A stretch of 64,000 bases of DNA, from the NCBI GenBank assembly GCA_963732695.1, contig CAVTAP010000018.1, forward strand, positions 1-64,000, written 5' to 3'. Positions 16,910 to 24,135 of this stretch are shown one piece after another. Under the pieces are notes generated by a model. That model worked only from the letters and a program-made list of their open reading frames with translations, did not search any database and was not told the DNA's origin. The position numbers were made by a program, and so were the translations under genes. The stretch's first letter is position 1. Every line of letters starts with the position of its first letter. Origin of the DNA: CADEDH01 sp963732695 (GTDB lineage Bacteria; Actinomycetota; Acidimicrobiia; Acidimicrobiales; SZUA-35).

Positions 16910-17647
16910 TCAGCCAACCCGGCGGTTGATGTGGAGCACGGGGTAGCGCTCGGCCAGGAGGCTGCGGCACAGCTCGCCGTTGGTCTCGGTGCTGACCCGG
17001 CTGAGGCGGGCCTGCTGGAGGTGGCGGGCCACCGCCGAACGCTCGACCGCGGCGCCGGTGGCGGGGTCGACCACGAGGGCCGCGTCGGGCCCGGCGTCGA
17101 GCCCCAGTTCGTACCGGCGGGCCACCAGCCGGGCCCTCTCGGGCGATGGCGCCACGTCGCCCAGCGTGAGCAGGGCGAGCCCGGCCGGGGTCCACCCGGA
17201 GCGCAGCAGTGGCCGGCACACCCGGTCGGTGGCGGCCAACACCGCTTTGCGTCGGAACTGGGCCCGCAGCTCGTCGAGCTCGCCCGCCGCCAGCCCGGGG
17301 AACGAATCGACGAAGCCCCGGCCGTCGGCCACCCCGCCGTTGATCTCGTCGCCGGCGAAGTGACCGTCGAGCGCCACGTCGACCTCCCGAACCCCCGGCA
17401 CCGCGGCCACCGCCTCCCGAGCGTCGGCCACCATCAGCCAGGCGAAGTTGGGGGCGCAGAAGAACGTGGGCAGCCGGAGGCGGACCACGGCCCGGCCCGC
17501 AGCATCCACCGTGCACGAGGCCACGAACCCGAGCTCGGTGATGGGCTCGTCGAGCTCGGGATCGAGCACCCGGCCCAGGGCCGCCCGGACGGCACCGGTG
17601 AGGTCGGGCCGGCCCCCGTCGCCGCCACCTGTCGGATCGCCGGCCAC
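16910..17647 (-). CDS. MIP18/DUF59-type metal-sulfur cluster assembly protein
   Basis: 245 residues from GTG. The N-terminal ~95 residues form a FeS_assembly_P (DUF59) domain: RVLDPELDEPITELGFVASCTV and LRLPTFFCAPNFAWLMVADAREAVAAVPGV, with a conserved Cys in FFCAPN. The remaining ~150 residues are an extension of unknown fold. Proteins of this make-up are typical companions of actinobacterial propane/phenol-type soluble diiron monooxygenase operons, where they are thought to help assemble the enzyme. Here only the amidohydrolase companion is next to it (four-base gap), with no oxygenase in the window. Confidence 0.75.
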   Translation of the reverse strand: MAGDPTGGGDGGRPDLTGAVRAALGRVLDPELDEPITELGFVASCTVDAAGRAVVRLRLPTFFCAPNFAWLMVADAREAVAAVPGVREVDVALDGHFAGDEINGGVADGRGFVDSFPGLAAGELDELRAQFRRKAVLAATDRVCRPLLRSGWTPAGLALLTLGDVAPSPERARLVARRYELGLDAGPDAALVVDPATGAAVERSAVARHLQQARLSRVSTETNGELCRSLLAERYPVLHINRRVG

Positions 17648-17651
17648 CGGA

Positions 17652-18674
17652 TCAGGAACCGGCGGTGGGCTGGGCCGGCTCCAGCTGGCACTGGGCCGGG
17701 ACGTCGAGCCCGTAGAGCCGGGCGGCGTTCAACCCCAGGATCTTCTTCTTCCCCTCGACGGTGAGCGGGGCGTAGTCGCCGAACTCGGCGCTGGTCGGAA
17801 AGTTCCAGTCGACGAAGCGCTCCACCTGCCATTGGGGCTCCCAGATGGCGTAGTCGCTGCCGAAGAGCATCCGGTCTTCGCCCACGAAGAACAGCAGCTC
17901 GCCCATCACCTTGGCGAAGTAGTTGGGGCGGGCGTGCATCAGCCCGCCGGTCACCACCGACAGCCCGGCGTACACGTTGGGTTCCTGCACGGCGATGAAG
18001 CAGAAGTCCTCCAGCCGGGGCAGCCCCACATGGTCGACGATGAAGTTCAGATCGCCGAACTCGGTGGCCGCCTGGTCCACATCGGACACGTCGAACGCGT
18101 CCTTGTCGAGCGGCCAGATCGTCGGCCCCTTGTGGAGATGGACGTTCTTGATGCCCAGCTCCAGACACCGCTCCAGGAAGCGGAACGCCTCGGGATCACG
18201 CAGCGACCACCCCCGGGACCCCTGGCGCCACTCCGCCGTGTACAGCTTCACCCCTTTGCACCCGAACCGGGCCACCTTCTCCTCGAAGGCCCGCATTCCC
18301 TCGTCGCCCTCCCGGGGATCGAAGCGGGTGTTGAGCACGAACCGGTCGGGGGCCGCCGCCACCAGTTGGGCGTTGCGCTCGGTGGTGTTGAACCCCTCCT
18401 TGTACCACTCGGTGAGATACGTCGGCTGGAGGATGGCGACGTCGATGTGACCCCGCTCGAACAGGTCGCCCAGCGCATCGTCCACCGAATACTTCTGGAA
18501 ATGCTCGAAGTCCCACTGGGTCTCGGGTGGCCCCAGCCCGTTGTAGGCCTTGAAGCACTCGATCCACCCTTTGGCGTACCGCTCGGCCCCCGGCACCCAG
18601 TTCGCCTCGCTGGCGTCCCAGAAGTGGATGTGGCCGTCGACCACGAAATACGACTCGCCGTCCTTCTCGTACAC
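17652..18674 (-). CDS. Amidohydrolase-2 family metal-dependent hydrolase (monooxygenase-operon type)
   Basis: About 340 residues from GTG 18674, chosen because YEKDGESYFVVDGHIHFWDAS is the usual N terminus; the frame extends to 18779 without support. HIHFWD is the first metal motif (HxH), HLHKGP and FIVDHVGLPRL carry further His residues, and FGSDYAIWEP the final Asp. The family (TIM barrel, COG2159) includes decarboxylases and hydrolases. Close relatives sit in propane monooxygenase (prm/mim) operons, where their role is unclear. Two-gene operon with the metal-sulfur assembly protein. Confidence 0.8.
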   Translation of the reverse strand: MYEKDGESYFVVDGHIHFWDASEANWVPGAERYAKGWIECFKAYNGLGPPETQWDFEHFQKYSVDDALGDLFERGHIDVAILQPTYLTEWYKEGFNTTERNAQLVAAAPDRFVLNTRFDPREGDEGMRAFEEKVARFGCKGVKLYTAEWRQGSRGWSLRDPEAFRFLERCLELGIKNVHLHKGPTIWPLDKDAFDVSDVDQAATEFGDLNFIVDHVGLPRLEDFCFIAVQEPNVYAGLSVVTGGLMHARPNYFAKVMGELLFFVGEDRMLFGSDYAIWEPQWQVERFVDWNFPTSAEFGDYAPLTVEGKKKILGLNAARLYGLDVPAQCQLEPAQPTAGS

Positions 18675-18830
18675 GGTCCCCCCCGGGAGTGTGGCCGGCC
18701 CGCCGCAAGCGACGCGGCGGCGCCCGAACCAACAGTAGGGGACCCGTAGACTCCGGGCATCGGCCCGGCCCAAAATCATCTACGTGCCGGCCCGGCGGTT
18801 GGGTCGGCGGAGCGTGGGTAGTCGGTGGGG

Positions 18831-19709
18831 ATGACCGATCGCGGGGTTGTGTCCCTGCCCGCCCGACGCCCCCACCGAACCGCGGTCCCGGCCCGTTTCC
18901 TGATGTGTCGGCCCGAGCACGTGGAGGTGGGCGACCCCGGCCGGGCCTGGATGGGGCCCGAGCTACCGACCCGCCGGGAGGTTGCTCTCCGGCAGTGGAC
19001 CGCCCTGCGGACCACGTTGGAGGAGCTGGGCCACCAGGTGGACCTGATCGACGCCGTGGCCGGCCTGCCCGCCATGGTCTTCGTCGCCAACGGGGCCGCA
19101 ATCCACGGCGATCGGGCCGTGGCCGCCCGCTTCCGCCATCCCGAACGGGCCCCCGAGGCCGCCCACCACGAGGCCTGGTTGGCCGGGGCCGGGTTCACCG
19201 TGCACCGGTGCGAGCACAGCTTCGAGGGTGCCGGCGACGTGGCGGTGGTGCCGGGGCGGGACCTGGCCATCGCCGGCTACGGCCCACGGACCGACCGGCG
19301 GGCCCACACCGAGCTGGCCCACAGCCTGGGGCTCGACGTCCTGTCGGTCGAGCTGACCCACGAGCGGTTCCACCACCTCGACACTGCGCTGAGCCCGCTC
19401 GACGAGCGGGCCGCCCTCTACGTGCCCGACGCCTTCACCGCGGCCGGCGTGGCCCTCATCACCAGCGTCTTCCCCGACTCGTTCCCCGTGCCCCACAACG
19501 AGGCCAAACGCCTGGCCGCCAACGCCATCTCCGACGGCTGCTCGGTGCTGGTGCCCCACGAGGCCCGCACCACCGCCGCCTGGCTGCGCGGCCGGGGGTT
19601 CCGCCCGGTTCCCCTCCCGGTGACCGAGTTGCGCACCAGCGGCGGCGGGCTCCGCCGCTGTGTGCTCAGGCTCGGTGCACCGGTGGGGGACGGCGTCATC
19701 CGACGGTGA
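18831..19709 (+). CDS. Dimethylarginine dimethylaminohydrolase (DDAH)-like hydrolase
   Basis: 292 residues from ATG 18831 (a GTG at 18825 is possible). Amidinotransferase/deiminase fold marks: FLMCRPEHVEV, MVFVANGAAIHG, EGAGDV, the catalytic His in RFHHLDTAL (about 181-182) and nucleophilic Cys 277 in SGGGLRRCVL. This layout fits DDAH, which releases citrulline and dimethylamine from methylated arginine; ornithine- or arginine-directed relatives remain possible. It stands alone between the amidohydrolase pair and a convergent oxidoreductase fusion. Confidence 0.8.
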   Translation: MTDRGVVSLPARRPHRTAVPARFLMCRPEHVEVGDPGRAWMGPELPTRREVALRQWTALRTTLEELGHQVDLIDAVAGLPAMVFVANGAAIHGDRAVAARFRHPERAPEAAHHEAWLAGAGFTVHRCEHSFEGAGDVAVVPGRDLAIAGYGPRTDRRAHTELAHSLGLDVLSVELTHERFHHLDTALSPLDERAALYVPDAFTAAGVALITSVFPDSFPVPHNEAKRLAANAISDGCSVLVPHEARTTAAWLRGRGFRPVPLPVTELRTSGGGLRRCVLRLGAPVGDGVIRR

Positions 19710-19740
19710 CGAGTTCCGTCCGCCCGGCCGTTTCGACCGT

Positions 19741-19764
19741 GCCGGCGGGGGTTGATCCTCCGGC
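19741..19764. terminator. Hairpin between convergent genes
   Basis: GCCGGCGG and CCTCCGGC pair at seven of eight positions around an eight-base loop, between the DDAH-like gene and the convergent oxidoreductase fusion. Confidence 0.4.
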
Positions 19765-19773
19765 CCGGACCGC

Positions 19774-21408
19774 TCAGCCCGTGGTTCGGCGGGCCCGGAG
19801 CACGATGTCGTCCACGTGGTGGTTCGACGCCGCACCCGGTGGGCGGGGGCGCTTCTCGTTGCGCTCCACGGTCCACTCGGCCGAGGCGGCCAGCACGGCG
19901 GCGACGTCTTCCACCCGGACGTAGGCGTCGGGGTCGAACGGGCGGCTCTGGGTGCTGACGTCGACCGGGGCCCGCATCGGTGCCAGGTCGTGGCTCACCA
20001 CCAGCAGCGTGCCGCCGGCCGCGACGGCGGCCAGCAGGTTGTGCACCGCCCGGCCGTCGGGGGTGCGGGGGATCGAGGCGTACTGGGCCGACACCAGGTC
20101 GAACGCCGCCGGCTGGAACGGGGCCAGCCCGTTGGCGTCGGCGTGGAGGTATCCGATGGCCAGGCCGCGCTCGGCCGCCGCCCCGGCCACGTGGTCGAGG
20201 GCCCGCTGGGAGATGTCCGACGCCGTCACCAGCCAGCCCTGCTCGGCCAGCCACAGGGCGTCGCCGCCCTCGCCCGCGCCCACGTCGAGGGCCCGACCGG
20301 GGGCCATGCCCGTCACCTCGGCCACCAGGGTGCCGTTGGGGTTGCCGCTCCACATCCGGTCTCCGCCGTAGCGGTGATCCCAGTCGGTCTCGTTGGCCGA
20401 CGGCCGGGCCGCCGCCGCCAGATCCTCGTCGGCCAGGCTGAAGGCGATCATGGCCCCCACCCAGCTCCCGTTGGCCGCCGCCGACAACACCTGCTGGCTG
20501 GGGTCGGTCACGTTGCCGGCGGCGTACACCCCGGGCACCGACGTCTCACCGGTCGACGTGGTCTCGATGTGGTCACCCAGGCCGGTCATATGGCGCACCG
20601 GCTCCAGGCCGAGAGGGGCCAGGGCCTCGGCCCGGGCCCGCCACCGGGCCCCCACGGCCACGGCGTCGGCCTCGATGCGCCGGCCGCCGGCGAGCTCCAC
20701 GGCGGCCAGGCGGCCGTCGTCGCCACTGACGATCCGGGCGACCGTCCCGTCGATCACCTCCACCCCGGCCGCCCGCATGGCGGTGAGCTCGTGATGGTCG
20801 GGATCCACCGCGCCGTCGTGCACCACGATCGTGAACCGGTCGGTCAGCTGCCGGAACAGCCGGGCCGGGTGCAGGCCCATGGGGTGGGTGACCAGCGCCA
20901 CGATCCGCTGGTCTCGGACCTCGTAGCCGTGGCAGAACGGGCAGTGGATCACGTCCCGGCCCCAGTGCTGGGCCAGGCCCTCGATGGCGGGCAACTCGTC
21001 GACGATCCCGGTGGCGGCCAGCACCCGGCGGGCCACCACCGTGTTGCCGCCGGCCAGCTCCACCACGAAGCGCTCGCCCCGCCGTTGCACGGCGGTGGCC
21101 AGGCCGGCCACCACCTCGGCCCCGTAGCGGCGGACCTCGTCCCGCCCGATGGCGGCCAGCTCGGAGGGCGGGACGCCCTCGTGGCCCAGGTAGCTGTGCA
21201 TGTGGGCGGCCGGGGCGTTGCGGGGCTCGCCGGCGTCGATCACGATCACACCCCGGCGCTGGCGCCCCAGCTGGAGGGCGGCGGCCAGCCCGGCGGCCGA
21301 GCCGCCGATGACGGCGACGTCGCAGTGGCGTTCGATCGTGCGGGCCCGGTGCTGGTCGTGCTGGTGCTGGTCGGGCTGGTGGTGATCCTGGTGATGGTGA
21401 CCGCTCAT
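19774..21408 (-). CDS. Bifunctional FAD-dependent (thioredoxin reductase-like) oxidoreductase/SAM methyltransferase
   Basis: 544 residues. Residues 1-28 are His-rich (nine His), a possible metal-binding tail. Residues 29-330 are a thioredoxin reductase-like flavoprotein: FAD loop VAVIGGSAAGLAAAL, a redox pair CPFC at 156-159 followed by HGYE (classical TrxR has CATC), and VYAAGNVTD near the end. Residues ~345-544 are a class I methyltransferase (ALDVGAGEGGDALWLAEQG, then VSAQYASIP). Such fusions occur in actinobacteria; the joint reaction is unknown, thiol or metalloid detoxification being attractive. The gene is divergent from an XRE-cupin regulator with a shared operator, and its own promoter appears leaderless. 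Confidence 0.87.
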   Translation of the reverse strand: MSGHHHQDHHQPDQHQHDQHRARTIERHCDVAVIGGSAAGLAAALQLGRQRRGVIVIDAGEPRNAPAAHMHSYLGHEGVPPSELAAIGRDEVRRYGAEVVAGLATAVQRRGERFVVELAGGNTVVARRVLAATGIVDELPAIEGLAQHWGRDVIHCPFCHGYEVRDQRIVALVTHPMGLHPARLFRQLTDRFTIVVHDGAVDPDHHELTAMRAAGVEVIDGTVARIVSGDDGRLAAVELAGGRRIEADAVAVGARWRARAEALAPLGLEPVRHMTGLGDHIETTSTGETSVPGVYAAGNVTDPSQQVLSAAANGSWVGAMIAFSLADEDLAAAARPSANETDWDHRYGGDRMWSGNPNGTLVAEVTGMAPGRALDVGAGEGGDALWLAEQGWLVTASDISQRALDHVAGAAAERGLAIGYLHADANGLAPFQPAAFDLVSAQYASIPRTPDGRAVHNLLAAVAAGGTLLVVSHDLAPMRAPVDVSTQSRPFDPDAYVRVEDVAAVLAASAEWTVERNEKRPRPPGAASNHHVDDIVLRARRTTG

Positions 21409-21415
21409 GGCTTCG

Positions 21416-21443
21416 ACCGTACGCCGTCTGGCGGATAGTGCAA
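21416..21443 (-). promoter_or_regulatory. Leaderless promoter of the oxidoreductase-methyltransferase gene
   Basis: On the minus strand: TTGCAC (21443-21438), 16-base spacer, TACGGT (21421-21416), then seven bases to ATG. The -35 hexamer lies within the left arm of the operator at 21439-21454. Confidence 0.55.
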
Positions 21444-21454
21444 GACCTCTTGCA
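21439..21454. promoter_or_regulatory. Operator palindrome TGCAAGA-cc-TCTTGCA between divergent genes
   Basis: Perfect seven-base arms with a two-base spacer, centred between the divergent oxidoreductase-methyltransferase gene and the XRE-cupin regulator. A further half site GCAAGA follows at 21461-21466. The two arms coincide with the -35 hexamers of both divergent promoters, so binding would block both. The natural ligand is the XRE-cupin protein encoded alongside. Confidence 0.65.
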
Positions 21455-21479
21455 GGATTCGCAAGAAGACCGCTACCGT
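21450..21479 (+). promoter_or_regulatory. Leaderless promoter of the XRE-cupin regulator gene
   Basis: TTGCAG (21450-21455), 18-base spacer, TACCGT (21474-21479), then seven bases to ATG 21487. There is no ribosome site, consistent with a leaderless transcript. The -35 overlaps the right arm of the palindrome. Confidence 0.55.
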
Positions 21480-21486
21480 GGCCGGC

Positions 21487-22059
21487 ATGGGCGAACCGGC
21501 CGACATCGAAGACGTGGTGCGCACCCGGCTGCGGAGCCTACGCACCGCGCAGGGGTTGTCGCTCGACGAGGTGGCGGAGCGGGCCAACCTCAGCCCCTCC
21601 ACCATCAGCCGTATGGAGACGGGCAAGCGCACGATCAGCCTGGATGTCCTGGTTCCCCTGGCCGGCGCCCTCGGGGTGGGGCTCGACGCCCTCCTCGACG
21701 TGCGGGACGACGACGATGTGGTGATCCGCCCCGAGCCGAGCTGCAGCGGGGGCCGCACCACCTGGATGCTGAGCCGCCCCACCGGCAACACGCTGGCGGT
21801 CAAGATGCGGCTGGAGCCGACAGACGAGGCGCCCCGCCAGAAGGTCCACCCCGGTCACGACTGGTTCTTCGTGGTCGAGGGCCGGGTCCGGCTCCTGCTG
21901 GGCGAGCGGGAGATCATGGTGGAAACCGGTCAGGCCGCCGAGTTCGCCACCATGACCCCCCATGCCTGCCACGCCGTCGACGGCCCGGCCGAGCTCATCA
22001 TGATCTTCGACCGTGACGGCCATCGGGCCCACGTGCACCGCGACGCCGAGCGCGGCTAG
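21487..22059 (+). CDS. XRE-family regulator with C-terminal cupin domain
   Basis: 190 residues from ATG 21487 (a GTG at 21478 is possible). Residues ~8-65 are a Cro/C1 helix-turn-helix (LRSLRTAQGLSLDEVAERANLSPSTISRMETGKRT in part). Residues ~110-180 are a cupin (HPGHDWFFVVEGRVRLLLGE, and FATMTPHACHAVDG with metal-binding His). This class senses a small molecule or metal in the cupin and usually represses a divergent gene. The perfect palindrome covering both promoters points to control of itself and the oxidoreductase-methyltransferase. Confidence 0.88.
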   Translation: MGEPADIEDVVRTRLRSLRTAQGLSLDEVAERANLSPSTISRMETGKRTISLDVLVPLAGALGVGLDALLDVRDDDDVVIRPEPSCSGGRTTWMLSRPTGNTLAVKMRLEPTDEAPRQKVHPGHDWFFVVEGRVRLLLGEREIMVETGQAAEFATMTPHACHAVDGPAELIMIFDRDGHRAHVHRDAERG

Positions 22060-22090
22060 GACACACCCTCGCGTCAGTCCGTCGGGCCCA

Positions 22091-22570
22091 CTACGAGGCT
22101 TCGGCGGTGGCCTTCATGCCCCGGAGGGTGGCGGCGATGCTCTCCTGGTTCGACGCCAGGCGGGCGTCCATGTCGGCCTGGGTCTCCATGTTCGGGGTCT
22201 TCGTCCGCAGGTGCCAGGTCTCGGTGAGGATCGTGCCGTCGCCATCGGGCTGGAGCTCGTAGCGCCACAGGGCGTAGTTGGCGGCCAGGCCCCCGGTCAC
22301 GAAGGCGTACGCCCGCTCCTCGTCGCGCTCGATGATCTCCACCGGCGCCTTCCACTCCTGGTCGCCCCGGCGGTTCACACCGACGAACATGTCGCCCACC
22401 TGGCCGGTCCCCGGCTCGCCGTCGGCCCCCTTGCGCCAGTAGCCGCCCGTGTTCTCCGAGCTCCACTCGCCGTAGCGGTCCATGGCCGTGACCAGGGTCC
22501 ACACCTCGGCCGGCGGGGCTTCGATGCGGATCGATTCGGAGTGTTCCATCAACGGTTTGTCATCGCTCAT
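22091..22570 (-). CDS. SRPBCC family protein
   Basis: 159 residues. It opens HSESIRIEAPPAEVWTLVTAMDRYGEWS, the standard SRPBCC/polyketide cyclase-like start, and has DQEWKAPVEIIERDEERAYAFVTGG and TILTETWHLRTKTPN in the later strands and helix. It is a soluble ligand-binding fold without catalytic signature. It follows the aldo/keto reductase on the same strand but is separated from it by a 13-base-arm inverted repeat, so it probably has its own promoter. Confidence 0.82.
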   Translation of the reverse strand: MSDDKPLMEHSESIRIEAPPAEVWTLVTAMDRYGEWSSENTGGYWRKGADGEPGTGQVGDMFVGVNRRGDQEWKAPVEIIERDEERAYAFVTGGLAANYALWRYELQPDGDGTILTETWHLRTKTPNMETQADMDARLASNQESIAATLRGMKATAEAS

Positions 22571-22582
22571 GGTCCGGAGTCT

Positions 22583-22636
22583 GTCGAACTGTGGCGCGAG
22601 CGCGCGAAAAGCCAGCGCCGGGTGCCACAGTTCGAC
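22583..22636. terminator. Long-armed inverted repeat after the aldo/keto reductase gene
   Basis: GTCGAACTGTGGC and GCCACAGTTCGAC are perfect 13-base arms around a 28-base GC-rich loop, five bases past the minus-strand stop at 22641. A terminator is the simplest reading; the repeat also lies just before the SRPBCC start codon. Confidence 0.55.
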
Positions 22637-22640
22637 GGCG

Positions 22641-23645
22641 TTAGTCGCGTTGGATGGTGCGGAGCATGGCCTCGGGGTAGCGGTCGCCGGCGATGTTCTC
22701 CTCTGAGAACAGCTGGTCGAGCCGGCTCACCTGCTCGGGCGTGAGGGTCACCAGCGCCGCGCCGGCGTTCTCCTCCACCCGTTCGGCCCGCTTGGTGCCC
22801 GGGATCGGCACCACCTGCGGCGCCTTGGCCAGCAGCCAGGCCAGGGCCACCTGCCCCGGCGTGGCGCCGGCCTCGGCCGCCACCGCCTTCACCCCGTCGA
22901 GCAACTCGTTGTTGCGCTCGAAGTTCCCCTCCTGGAAGCGGGGGAAGTTCTTGCGCATGTCGCCCTTGCCGAACGTGTTCTCGGTGACGGTGCCGGTGAA
23001 GAACCCCCGCCCCAGCGGGCTGAACGGCACCACGGCCACGTTCAGCTCGGTGCACGTGCCCACGAGCTTGCGTTCGACGTCCCGGGTCCACAGCGACCAC
23101 TCCGACTGCACGGCGGCGATCGGGTGCACGGCCTGGGCCCGGCGCAGGGTGTCGCTCGACACCTCCGACAGGCCGATGGCCCGCACCTTGCCCGCCGTCA
23201 CCAGCTCGCCCATGGCCCCCACGGTCTCCTCGATGGGGAAGCTCGGATCGACCCGGTGCAGGTAGTAGAGGTCGATCACGTCGGTGCCGAGCCGGGCCAG
23301 GCTGGCCTCGCAGTGGCCGGCCACATGGGCCGGGTTGCCGTCGAGGCCCGGCTTGTCCCGGATGATCCCGAACTTGGTGGCCAGCACGAACCGGTGACGG
23401 TCGGCCCCCAGCACCCGGCCGATCAGCTCCTCGTTGTGGCCGTCGCCGTAGGCGTTGGCCGTGTCGAGGAACGTGATCCCGACGTCCAGGGCCCGGTGCA
23501 GGGTGGCCTCGGCCTCGGCCGGATCGGGGATCCCGTAGGACTGCGACATGCTCATGCAGCCCAGCCCCACCGCCGACACCTCGATGCCGCTCGACCCCAG
23601 CGTCCGCTTCGGCAGCACCGTGCCCGCCGTCGTCCCGTCGCTCAT
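22641..23645 (-). CDS. Aldo/keto reductase
   Basis: 334 residues. Family marks in order: LGLGCMSMSQSYG, FLDTANAYGDGHNEELIGRVL (catalytic Asp and Tyr), LATKFGI (catalytic Lys), YYLHRVDP (catalytic His), VQSEWSLWTRDVE, PLGRGFFTG, and IPGTKRAERVEENAGA for NADPH binding. It is a YajO/AKR13-like NADPH-dependent carbonyl reductase with an unknown substrate. A single gene on the minus strand. Confidence 0.92.
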   Translation of the reverse strand: MSDGTTAGTVLPKRTLGSSGIEVSAVGLGCMSMSQSYGIPDPAEAEATLHRALDVGITFLDTANAYGDGHNEELIGRVLGADRHRFVLATKFGIIRDKPGLDGNPAHVAGHCEASLARLGTDVIDLYYLHRVDPSFPIEETVGAMGELVTAGKVRAIGLSEVSSDTLRRAQAVHPIAAVQSEWSLWTRDVERKLVGTCTELNVAVVPFSPLGRGFFTGTVTENTFGKGDMRKNFPRFQEGNFERNNELLDGVKAVAAEAGATPGQVALAWLLAKAPQVVPIPGTKRAERVEENAGAALVTLTPEQVSRLDQLFSEENIAGDRYPEAMLRTIQRD

Positions 23646-23727
23646 GTGGCTGTCCCTCCGGTCGATCCGTCCGACCGGGCCGACACTAGGCCGTGGTGTG
23701 GGCTGGGCGCTCTTCGGCCGTCGGCTG

Positions 23728-24015
23728 TCAAGCCCCTGGGGGCGTACCCTCGCTGGCCTTCAGTGCGGCGCAGGCCACAGCCAGTACGGCTGCCCCCAGT
23801 AGGTCATCAGGGATGATCATGGGTGCGCCGGGCTCGAACTGATCGGCCTCATCCAGCAGCAGCGCGGCCTGGGCCCGCATGACGGCCCGGGCGAAGGGGC
23901 CGACCTCGTTCGGCATGAGCCTTATCTGAAACTCGCAGAACCCCTCGTCGTCTGCCGGGCTCAGCTCGAGGCTCTCGAGGGCCCGCAGGATGGGGTGGGC
24001 CGGCTCGCCGTACAC
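23728..24015 (-). CDS. Hypothetical protein, 95 residues
   Basis: Starts at GTG 24015, preceded at the right distance by AGGAGGA, a strong ribosome site, whereas the open frame extending further upstream has no start of this quality. The protein is acidic and soluble (HPILRALESLELSPADDEGFCEFQIRLMP in part, then helical FARAVMRAQAALLLDEADQF). I do not recognise a family. It is divergent from an IclR regulator, with a palindrome in the shared gap that could control both. Confidence 0.6.
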   Translation of the reverse strand: MYGEPAHPILRALESLELSPADDEGFCEFQIRLMPNEVGPFARAVMRAQAALLLDEADQFEPGAPMIIPDDLLGAAVLAVACAALKASEGTPPGA

Positions 24016-24087
24016 GAGCTTCCTCCTCGGCTGGGGCGCGACCTCCTGTGCGATGCTCTCCGTGTCATGTTCGTCAACCTCATCTCG

Positions 24088-24108
24088 TCTACAGTAATTA
24101 CCTGTAGA
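24088..24108. promoter_or_regulatory. Palindromic operator upstream of the IclR regulator
   Basis: TCTACAG-taattac-CTGTAGA, perfect seven-base arms; the spacer is AT-rich, unlike its surroundings. It lies 28 bases before the GTG of the IclR gene and 73 bases before the divergent small gene. TACAGT inside it (24090-24095) would serve as a -10 for the plus strand. IclR proteins bind such dyads in their own promoters. Confidence 0.55.
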
Positions 24109-24135
24109 TCGACCATAGACGGGAGGTGTGACACT

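Noticed and set aside
22583..22636. Inverted repeat as transposon ends
   Set aside because: The arms enclose only 28 bases and no transposase is near; a hairpin after the aldo/keto reductase gene explains it.
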